A model generated the notes under the pieces. That model was not told where the DNA came from. It worked only from the letters and a program-made list of their open reading frames with translations, and did not search any database. Below are positions 55,826 through 64,000 of a stretch of DNA of 64,000 nucleotides, one piece after another. Numbering within the stretch: position 1 is the first letter of the stretch; each line of letters opens with the position of its first letter. Both the position numbers and the translations under genes were made by a program. The stretch is from Paguma larvata (Eukaryota > Chordata > Mammalia > Carnivora > Viverridae): positions 59,245,312-59,309,311 of the forward strand of contig CM057826.1 of NCBI GenBank assembly GCA_030068075.1, in the 5' to 3' direction.

Positions 55826-56489
55826 GAGATTAACAGCGAAGGGACCCGCCCCCTGCTCCCGACCTGCCCTTCGAAGCACTGACTCTCCCGGTTATAGGAT
55901 TGGTTCGGAGGTGAGCACGTGACCCAAACGAGTCCAATCAGAGTGACTTCTGGGCCTCGCCGCAGCGCTTGCGGAAGAGGCCTTCGTCACGCCGGCTATG
56001 GAAGGGTGCTGGGCGCCTGCGGTGAAGCTTTGGTTGTGGCGGAGATGCGGCTGGGGCTGTGGCAGCCGTGTCCGAGCTGCAGGGGCTGCAGATGTAGGGG
56101 GCGGGAGACCCAGTGTGCCCAGCTGAGGTGAGGCGTTGGGAGTGGGGCCCCAGCCCTGGCTTGGGCTCTGATGGCCAGCAGCGCCCTGACTGAAGCCGGC
56201 AGGCAGAGCCCCGTTGCGGGGGAGACCGCGCCGTAAATGAAACGGGAGAGTCAGGCACTGCTTGTACTTTCGGTAATAGCCGCCCACGAGGCTCGCAGAC
56301 ACAGTGTGTTCCAGGTGGGTCATCGGGCGACGGCTTTTCATGTCACGGTAATAAACAGGAGACTGCGATTACAATAAAAACCCAGCTTGGACTCCTCCTT
56401 GGAGTGGCGTGGTGCCTATCTGAATAACGACGCGTTCTTTCAGTACCTCCGGCGCGCCAGGCTCGCTCCCTGCCTCGGGCTTTGGCACA
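55826..56489. other. Mixed sequence with a likely old repeat
   Basis: 'agcacgtgacccaaacgagt' near 55914 and CpG-rich DNA to 56240 partly resemble an ancient LTR-like repeat. No exon is supported. Confidence 0.35.
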
Positions 56490-56770
56490 CCCAATTCCTT
56501 TTGCCTTACTAGCTCTTTCTCCGTCTGTTCACCTGGCCGCCTTATCATCCAGGTCTCGGCATATGTGCCTCTTTTCTCAGAGGCCGCCGTGAACCCCCGC
56601 CCCAGGCTGGGCTCAGAGCCCCTCCTCCTGGGCATCTGTGGGTCCCATTTTCCAAGGGAAGGACAGCCTGCCTTATAGCCAGGCTGCGAGCTTCCCAAGG
56701 GCAGGACGCTTACCCTGGAGGTCTCTTCTCTCTTCCTAGTGCCTCACACAGGGCCTGACGTTTGCTTGTC
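56490..56770 (+). mobile_element. LINE-2 3' end
   Basis: 'tctgttcacctggccgcctt', 'catccaggtctcggcatatg', 'gctgcgagcttcccaagggc' and 'cctagtgcctcacacagggc' are L2 in order. Confidence 0.78.
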
Positions 56771-56824
56771 CCCAAGAACACATGGAGGTCGGGGATTGTG
56801 TCCCAATCATCTCTGCACCCCGCC

Positions 56825-57000
56825 TCGGCCAGGGCCAGCCTTATGGGCTTGTGACCACCACAGTCAAACGGAGCCCTGTGCTCAGAAGGGCCTCGTGCTT
56901 GGGTTTTAATGCTCTGTGTTCATCGTCTTGAAATTCTTGATGATTGTATCTTTGATTTGCGTTTTGTAAGTGAAGTGTGATGGGACATGCCCCCCCGGGG
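56825..57000. mobile_element. Possible old DNA-transposon relic
   Basis: 'ttaatgctctgtgttcatcg' and 'tcttgaaattcttgatgatt' recall a common old mammalian repeat. A related piece may recur near 57950-58040. Confidence 0.35.
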
Positions 57001-58427
57001 CTTGGAGCCTCAGCTCAGGTGCAGTCCTGCCTTCCATTGCCTTCCAGGGTGGGTTCTTGGACACTTACTGTTCTGCCCTGTGGTGCCAGGGACACTGCCT
57101 CTCTCCCACTCCCTGCCCCATGAGCACCGCTACCCTCTGCCCTGCAGGGGTGTGAGCCCAGCCACGCGGAGGGTTGTGGTCAGACATATACACTTGGTAA
57201 CATCTTGTAACTGGCATGGTGCCCACCCTGCGTTAGGCACAACAGTGGTGGGCAGCCAGCCAGAGGCTGTGTCTCCAAGAGGTCAAGCCTCACTAGTTCC
57301 AAGCCCATGTGAGCACCAAGGTTTAAAGACCCTTATGATCACCCATCTGCCATGGGTTGGGTAACAGACGGTGGAAGGAGAGACGCCTGGTCGGGCTTCC
57401 CTAGACCCTGCCTGGGTTAGAGCACGGGTGTTGGGCTAGTGACTGGGAGGAAGGTGAACCCAGCATTCATCAAATAAGAATGGAGACTCCACTTACAGGG
57501 GTGACCCATGGGTGCCCGTGAGCCTCTGTGCTCTCCTTGTTAGTGCTGGGCCTCCGAGAGTGCTCCCGCAGCCAGCTCTGTGCCGGCGGGGGGGGGGGGG
57601 GGGGCAGGGGGGGTTGGGGGGGTCTGTCTCAGAATCCTCTCCTTCTTTCAACCTTCCTGGGCCTGGCTTGTTTATTATCTCCTGTGGCTCGCTCTAGGCA
57701 CCCATCTGAGACGAACCACATAATACAAATTGTGCAACTTCAGTGATTTTGTTTATGAATTAAATGCCCTGGTATTTACATTTCGAACTGGAATCGAACA
57801 ATGTACAAACAGTAAATTCATGCTAATAATTTAAAAGCTGTATTTGTCTTTACTTAGAATGACCCCAAAGAGCGAATCAACAGCCCACGAGAAGTCAAGA
57901 GAGAGACCGACGGACGAAAGAAGCAACTCTCGAAGTGCCTTTTTTCGTGAGCACTTTTTTCCTGTTCTTTGCACAAGGAGCTCTGAATGTTCCTCTTGCA
58001 CCGGCCTGCCATCGCTCTTGTTTGTTCAACGAAAGAGACTAAATAAATAAATATCTGTCTTAAAAAGCAGAATACCCTCATCATTTTCTGTTTCCGGGCA
58101 GGGCCGTTTGTAACCGGGATCGCCGGCACGTTGTGAAATGCAGGGACATCCGGAGGAAGCGTCTACCCTTCAGCCACCTGTGCCTCCTGTGGACCTCTCT
58201 GCGTGTGTCCCCAAGGTCATCACAGTCCTCTTGGCGTCTTCATTCCAGTCTCACTCCAGATTCGGTTCTGGTCCTGCTGGAGGAGCTCGTACGAGGCTAA
58301 GCCTTCCACAGACAGCAATCATAAACTCTGGACAAAAGTTTAAACCAGTGTAAAGATGCCAGGGAGCAAACAAAAGCAGAGAGAAACTAGAGACTTCTGC
58401 TCATGAAAACAGTAAACATGCTGACCC
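57001..58427. other. Unique sequence with a long G tract
   Basis: Contains the G17 tract at 57588-57604 and an AT-rich stretch at 57700-57850 with AATAAAT at 58041-58051. No gene is supported. Confidence 0.35.
57588..57622 (+). repeat. G17-CA-G7-TT-G7 tract, quadruplex-capable
   Basis: Three very long G runs with two-base spacers, enough for several overlapping four-stranded folds. Confidence 0.85.
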
Positions 58428-58470
58428 TGACACACACACACACAGACACGCACACGCGCACCCACACGCA
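58428..58470 (+). repeat. Imperfect (CA)n microsatellite
   Basis: acacacac pattern with g interruptions over about 43 nt. Confidence 0.9.
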
Positions 58471-60349
58471 TACGTTACAGAGGGACGTAAGCTTTGTGGG
58501 AGGAAGACCCTCGTTCATCTTCTTGAGGGACACAGAAGACACCCAGTACGTTTTTGTCGTCAAATGCACGTCGCGTTTGGTGTACATCTTTTTTTTTTTT
58601 TTTTAAGTCGGGTTTATCGACGCATAATTCATCTAGAGTAAAATTCACACGTTTTCGTTGTACCTTATGATGAGTTCGGACAACCCCGTACGGTTGTGTA
58701 ACCTCCACTACAATCAAGATATTGAGAATTTCCCATCACTGCCAAAAGTACCTTCTTGTCCCTCGGCAAGCGGTCCCTTCCCCAGCCCCAGCCCCTGGCA
58801 GCAGCTGACCTGATTCTTGTCACTGTATCTTTGTCGTTTTCAGAATATCGTATAAATGGAATCATACTGAATGTAGCTTTTTCGTGTCGGGCTCCTTGCA
58901 CTTGCGTTAAAGCTTGGAGACTCGTCCACACTGCTGCGTGTGTTGGTGAATCGTTTGTAGCATGACTGGGCAGTGTTCCACCGTGTCGATCTGTCTTCAT
59001 GGGTGGACATTGGGTAGTTTTGAGTTTGGGGCCATTCTGGAGAAAGCTGCTACGAGTAATGGCACGTGGGTCTTTGTGTGGACGTACTTAATTTCTCTTG
59101 GGTGTCTCTTCCCAAATACCTAGGAGTAACATAGTTGGGGCACATGTTTAAATTCGTAAGAAACTGCTCGACTGTCTTCCAAAGCGGCTGTATAAGCAAT
59201 GTCATGAGGATGCCATTTGTCCCGTCTCCTCGCCCGCACTTGGTATTGTCAGCATTTAAAGACACTTTTCGCCATTCTCATAGGAGTGTAGTGTTACCTC
59301 GTTGGGGTCGTCGTGCCCGTTTGTATAATGACTAATGATGGCGGGTGAGCGTTTTTTCAAGCCCTTCTTTGCCATTCGCATCGCCTCATTTTGGTGAAGT
59401 CCATGTTCAAGTCTTTTGTCCATTTAAAACATTGGATTGCTTATTTTCTTATTATTGAGTTGAAAAGGAGTCCTTTATCTACTTGGGATATAAAGTTTTT
59501 TTTTAATCAAAGAATGCATTTTGTGAATATTTTCTCCAGTCTGTAATTTGGTTTTCATTCTCCTAATAAGGAATTTTTAAATTTATTAAAATCCAATCTA
59601 TCTATTTTTTTTTTCTTTTATAGTTTGTGCTTTTTGTGTCCTGAGGAATCGTTGCCTCAAGCACAGTCACAAAGATTGTTCTTCTGGGTTTTCTTCTAGA
59701 AGTTTTACAGTAAGCTTTGTACATTTAGGTCTATGATTAATTTCAAGTACTTTTGTTTGTCTGTTTGTTTTGTATATGGTGTGTGAAAGGGATTGAGGTT
59801 CATTTTTTTTTTTTTTTTGGTACGTCCAGTTGTTCCAATACCATTGGTTAGAAAGACTTCTTTCTCCATTCAGTTACCTTTGCATCTTTGCTGAAAATCA
59901 GTTGGCCATATACCTGTGGGTTTACTTCTGCGAAACTGTTGGGTTCTGGCCTCCTGAACTATCTCTTCTTTCCATTTGTTGATGGGTCTGGCCTTATACA
60001 GACTGCACTGTCTCAGTTACCAGAGTCTTGAAATCGGGTAACATAAATTCTCCAACTTGGTTCTTTTTTTTCAAGATTCTTTTGGCTATTCTCGTTCTTT
60101 CTATATAAATCTGAGAATCAGCCCATCCAAAAAAAGAGGCTATTTGGATTTAAACTGATACGATGTTGAATCTATAGATCAATTCAAAGAGACCTGACGT
60201 AACTATATGGAGTCTTCCGATCCACGGACACAGTATAGCTCTTTCTTTATCTGGGCTTCTTCGATGTTCTTAATACTTAGTACATAGATCTTGTGCATAT
60301 TCTGTTAGATGTATCCGTAAGTATTCCATGTTTTTTGATGCTATTTTAA

Positions 60350-60571
60350 GGATCAAAAAATTTTTTTTAATGTTTATTTATTTTTGAGAGAGAGACAGAC
60401 AGAGCGTGAGCGGGGGAGGGGCAGAGAGAGAAGGAGACACAGAATCTGAAACAGGCTCCAGGCTCTGAGCTGTCAGCACAGAGCCCAAAGCGGAGCTGGA
60501 ACCCACAAACCACGAGATCATGACCTGAGCTGAGGTTGGACGCTCAACCAATTGAACCACCCAGGTACCCC
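60350..60571 (-). mobile_element. Can-SINE inserted in another SINE's tail
   Basis: Complete reverse Fc-type element. Flanking ttaaggat and ttaaagat suggest insertion into the A-rich tail of the next SINE. Confidence 0.93.
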
Positions 60572-60766
60572 TTAAAGATTTTTTTTAGAAGTCTATTTCC
60601 TTATTTTGAGAGAGAGAACACAAGCAGGGGAAGCGGGGGGAGAGAGAGAGAGAGAGAGAGAGAATCCCCAGCAGAGCCTGATGTGGGGCTCGAATTCACA
60701 AACCTGAGCCAGTTGTGACCTGAGCCAAATTTGGATGCTTAACCGACTGAGCCACCTGGGCGTCCC
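60572..60766 (-). mobile_element. Can-SINE, older subfamily, in L1
   Basis: Reverse element with a long GA tract, the missing tail being displaced by the neighbouring SINE. The TSD ttgatgctattttaa is perfect at 60335-60349 and 60767-60781, enclosing both SINEs. Confidence 0.94.
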
Positions 60767-61029
60767 TTGATGCTATTTTAAATTGTACTGAAAAAAAAAA
60801 AAAAAACCCACAAAAAAACCCTTCAAATCCCAACTGTTTGTTGCCAAAGTATAGAAGTTAAATTGACTTTTATGTACTGACTTTGGGTCTTGTGACCCCG
60901 CTAAATTTGCCCACTCATTCAAATTGCTTTTTCATAGATTCTTTGGGATTTTCACATTGAGACGGCACCTCCGCAAATGCAAACAATTATGATACTCCTG
61001 TAGACTCATCCTTTTGAGTACACAAAGCG

Positions 61030-61205
61030 TAGCTGCTGAAGAGTGTGGCTTTGCTGTCAGACAAGCCTGGGTTCAATTCCGGTCCCTTCACTTCTCAGCT
61101 GTGTGACTAGGGGCATGTTACTTAACCTCTCTGAGCCTCCATTCCAGCCTTCATAAAATGGGAGAAAATAACTCCTTTCTAAGATTATCATTAGATAATC
61201 AATAG
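61030..61205 (+). mobile_element. MIR SINE
   Basis: 'cctgggttcaattccggtcc', 'tcagctgtgtgactaggggc' and 'cttaacctctctgagcctcc' make a well-kept MIR. Confidence 0.93.
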
Positions 61206-61435
61206 TTCCCAGAAGCGGGATTACGGGAAACGGGCAGTCACGATTTTAAGGCTTTTCATTTACGTTGCCACGATGTTTCTCGGAACTGGTATACCACGGT
61301 TTACCAACCCCAGCCGCCCTGCCAGTTTACAATGATGCGTGCTTTAAGACACTTGGAGAAAGCCAAGAGCAGTTTGACTCTGTTACAACAGTTGCTCTTA
61401 CCCTTTTTGTTCAATGTTGTCGTCTAATTGAACTT
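61206..61435. other. Unique sequence, nothing recognised
   Basis: Short single-copy interval. Confidence 0.4.
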
Positions 61436-61644
61436 TTTTTTAAAATTTTTTAATGTATATTTATTTTTGAGAGAGAGAGAGCACGAGGGGGGGGAGGGGC
61501 AGAGAGGGAGACACAGAATCTGAAGCAGGCTCCAGGCTCTGAGCCGTCAGCATAGGGCCCCATGCAGGGCTCGAACCTACAAACCGTGAGATCCTGACCT
61601 GAGCCGAAGTCGGACGCTTAACCGACAGAACCACCCAGGCGCCC
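61436..61644 (-). mobile_element. Can-SINE (SINEC_Fc type), full length
   Basis: The TSD ctaattgaactt is perfect at 61424-61435 and 61645-61656. Confidence 0.97.
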
Positions 61645-61854
61645 CTAATTGAACTTCTATATTTCCTGTCTATGGTTTCAGGCACGTGAATTGTCTTCAC
61701 TGTTAGTTCCTATATATTATCCTATTGAAGCGTTTTTCTTTAGACTAGAACCTTGATAATCACTGTGTCAGCAAGAACCGACCCACTCTTCCTACGTGGC
61801 AGCCCCTGTGCGTCACAGCCGAGCTGTGACAGCTCCGTGGCTCTCTTCCGACCT

Positions 61855-61965
61855 CTGGTTTGGAGGTGAGAAACTGGAGGTGAGAAGCGACGCAATCCGC
61901 TCAAGGGCACAGCTAGGCGGGAGCAGAGCCGAGACTTTTGCCCTGGGCGGAACTCAAACTTGTCC
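61855..61965 (-). mobile_element. MIR SINE fragment
   Basis: 'aggtgagaaactggaggtga' and 'aagggcacagctaggcggga' are the reverse MIR core. Confidence 0.72.
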
Positions 61966-62129
61966 CACCTCCCTCTCATTCAGTACACCTAAGGTCTGGG
62001 CCAACTGACCAGGGTTCTAGACCAATTCCTGATCTTAGAAGCCGGCCGCCTTTTGGCTAATCTCTTAGCCCCTCTGATCCATTAGGCCACTTGCTCATAA
62101 AACTTCTGCTGCCTCTTGTGTGTCAGGCT

Positions 62130-62235
62130 CTCTGCTGGGTTCTGGGCTCAGTTTTCTCATCTCTAAAATGGGCTCCTGCCTATTGTGGGGACCGGATAAG
62201 GCGCTGGGAACACAAAGTCTTGATGAGTAGCTTGG
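62130..62235 (+). mobile_element. MIR SINE fragment
   Basis: 'ctcagttttctcatctctaa' then 'aatgggctcctgcc' is the MIR core. Confidence 0.65.
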
Positions 62236-62506
62236 TGAGGGCTGTATTCCTGCCAGTTCCTGCTGCTTCTTCGAAGAACTGTCAGCTTCCCTGACCGTAG
62301 TCCATGCCTGGGTTGTGTCTTCATCGTGACACCAACTCTGTCCCTTCAATTCCCGCTATGGGAGGGGAGAAAGGAAAAGGACTCTAAGTTTCTATTCGTT
62401 GTCCCTGAGCTGAAGGGGAAGGAGGGCTGGCATCGCACCAAAGGCTGCAGGGCCAGAGGAACCGAGTTCTTATTCGTGTCCCACTGTTAAAACTCTGCAT
62501 AGCATT
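62236..62506. other. Unique sequence, nothing recognised
   Basis: No repeat or exon is assigned. Confidence 0.4.
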
Positions 62507-62733
62507 GGGGCGCCTGGGTGGCTCAGTCAGTTGAGCCTCCGACATCGGCTCAGGTCATGATGTCACAGTTTATGGGTTCGAGCCCCGCGTCGGGCCCTGT
62601 GCTGACAGCTCGGAGCCTGGAGCCTCCTTTGGATTCTGTGTCTCCCCCTCGCTCTGTCCCTCCGCTCACACTCTGTCTCTCCCTCTCTCTCTCAAATAAA
62701 TAAACAGTAAAAAAAATAATAATAATAAAAAAA
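62507..62733 (+). mobile_element. Can-SINE (SINEC_Fc type)
   Basis: Complete element with an (AAT)n tail. The TSD is not clear. Confidence 0.95.
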
Positions 62734-63294
62734 AGAGAGAATGGACTCCGGGTTGGTTTGGCTCCAGAATCTGTTCCTTATTAGCTGGAACCGTGGGTTT
62801 CTTCTGCCAACTGGGGACACTAGCAGAGTGGTCTGGTTGTGCGGCTCTCTGCTTTCCGTGCACAGAGTGAGATTGAGTGTGGTGGCCTCCTTGTGATCGG
62901 GCCACGTGACTAGTTGCGGCCAATAAGGTGCAGGCGGAAGCGACACGTGTCACTTTCAGGTTGGAATATTCAATTTCTTGAATCCAATCTTCCCTTTTCG
63001 TTTCTTAGCCAAACCGAACATAGACGGGGCCTCCCTCCACCTGGGTCTTTGGGTAAGGATGGCAGAGGACAGAGCCCGCTAGGTAACGTATATATTGTGA
63101 GCAAAAATAGATGCTTTTTTCTTTCGGCCAATCATATTGCGGTAGCTCTTTGTTACCACAGCATGATCTTGCCTCTCCTTTCCAAGGTGGTTTTGAAGTT
63201 CAGTGTGAGACACACGTACCGTTCTTCCTACTGGAATGCGCCGAGTAGTAAAGTCAGTGCTCACTAAACGGTAGCTGTAATGATTATTATAGTA
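62734..63294. other. Mixed sequence, partly an old repeat
   Basis: 'ggccaataaggtgcaggcgg' and 'aagcgacacgtgtcactttc' (62920-62957) match a common ancient LTR-like repeat. The remainder is unique. Confidence 0.4.
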
Positions 63295-63655
63295 AGAACC
63301 AATAGGAAACAGTTGGATTCAGGGGCGCCTGGGTGGCCCAGTCGGTTAAGTGTCCGACTTTGGCTCAGGTCATGATCTCACGGTTGGTGGGTTCAAGCCC
63401 CGCGTCAGGCTCTCTGCAGTCAGCGCAGAGCCTGCTTCCGATCACCTGTCTGTCTGTCTCTCTACCCCTTCCCCACTTGCTCTCTCTCTCAAAAATAGAC
63501 ATTTAAAAAAAAGAACAGAAAAAAAAAAGAAGGAAAAAGAAACAGTTGGATTCAAATCCCAACTTTGCTTTTAGCTCTGTGAGTAACCTCGAACAAAGCA
63601 CTTAACTCTATAAAACGGCCTCTCTAACAGGGGTTTCTGTGACAGTTACAGAGGG
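63295..63655 (+). mobile_element. MIR SINE split by a Can-SINE
   Basis: Resumes after the SINE with 'gattcaaatcccaactttgc' and 'acaaagcacttaactctata'. The SINE entered at 'gttggattca', a normal MIR phrase. Confidence 0.7.
63322..63538 (+). mobile_element. Can-SINE (SINEC_Fc type), in MIR
   Basis: A perfect 16-bp TSD, gaaacagttggattca, at 63306-63321 and 63539-63554. A small part of the doubled-motif region is missing. Confidence 0.97.
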
Positions 63656-63679
63656 TGGGAGGAGAGGAAGGGTTTCATG

Positions 63680-63925
63680 GTGGCGCTCTGGAGCCTGACA
63701 CCGGGGTTCAAATCCTGCCATACCGTGATTAGCTGCTGTGAGACCTTGCGCGAGTCACTCAACGTGTTTGTACCTCGGTTTCCTCGTCTATAAAATAGAA
63801 TAATAGGAGTATCTGCCCTAAAGGGCTACTGGGAAGATTAAATAAATTAATATACCTCGATGCCTAAAAGATCGCCTGACCCGCAGTAAGCATTCTACAA
63901 ATTGGAGCTTTTATTATTACCCGTT
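63680..63925 (+). mobile_element. MIR SINE, near full length
   Basis: 'ggggttcaaatcctgccata', 'cctcggtttcctcgtctata' and 'cgcctgacccgcagtaagca' make one of the best-preserved MIRs here. Confidence 0.94.
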
Positions 63926-64000
63926 TGCTGATACAGAGCAGGGCTGGGAGCCCCGAGGCGGTCTCATTAGGCGTGTGACACATCACTTCTCGGAGTCTTT

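Larger units (their letters stand above)
58589..61012 (-). mobile_element. LINE-1 (L1M), 3' UTR and ORF2 part
   Basis: The T16 run at 58589-58604 is its poly(A) tail. Reverse L1 phrases follow in order: 'ataaatggaatcatactgaa', 'aaatacctaggagtaacata', 'gaatattttctccagtctgt', 'gaatctatagatcaattcaa', 'gattctttgggattttcaca'. Frames are broken. It is interrupted by two SINEs. Confidence 0.95.

Noticed and set aside
4321..63538. tRNA-like sequences in each Can-SINE
   Set aside because: These are tRNA-Lys-derived SINE heads, not tRNA genes. The clover-leaf is degraded and each is followed by a (TC)n/A-rich tail.
1..64000. CRISPR arrays, operons, toxin-antitoxin or phage systems
   Set aside because: The repeat families and composition are those of a mammalian nuclear genome. 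No regularly spaced repeats or prokaryotic genes were seen.

Overview
This window is vertebrate nuclear DNA from a carnivore, very probably a cat-family (Felidae) species. The evidence is about 28 copies of a tRNA-Lys-derived Can-SINE. Each has a 5' head reading ggggcgcctgggtggctcag, a tRNA-like body, a (TC)n stretch and an AATAAA-rich tail, which is the form typical of Felidae (SINEC_Fc type). A carnivore-type LINE-1 3' end lies near 2.1-2.3 kb. There is no bacterial, plasmid or phage content, no CRISPR array and no operon. No complete protein-coding gene can be supported. Most long open frames are SINE, MIR or L2 sequence read through, or GC-rich stretches without stops.

Layout. From 0 to 42 kb the sequence is GC-rich to mixed. 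It is full of old repeats (about 25 MIR fragments, several L2 pieces, MaLR-like LTRs) and scattered young SINEs, with short unique stretches between. From 42 to 51 kb it changes sharply to an AT-rich block of stacked LINE-1 remnants, broken by SINEs, a nested SINE-in-SINE pair and a well-delimited solo LTR. From 51 to 58.5 kb it is mixed again (MIR, L2, one L1 piece, GC-rich unique DNA). From 58.6 to 61 kb there is a minus-strand L1 carrying two abutting SINEs. From 61 to 64 kb MIRs and SINEs return.

Best hints of function. (1) A 62-codon minus-strand frame at 41169-41357, with an acceptor-like start and very high GC at third codon positions, could be the last exon of a gene whose other exons are not evident here. 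(2) A CpG-rich segment at about 16.45-16.83 kb holds a perfect NRF1-type site, a near-perfect RFX X-box and a GC box, so it is a candidate promoter. (3) Two CTCF-core matches lie at 11823-11834 and 21838-21849. (4) A GC-rich stretch at 18.43-18.6 kb contains a consensus splice donor. All of these are motif-level inferences.

No previously undescribed system is evident. The clearest biology is a layered record of retrotransposon insertions, many with readable target-site duplications (TSDs). Repeat edges are estimated by eye and may be off by tens of bases. Repeat family names come from recognising consensus features, not from a database search.
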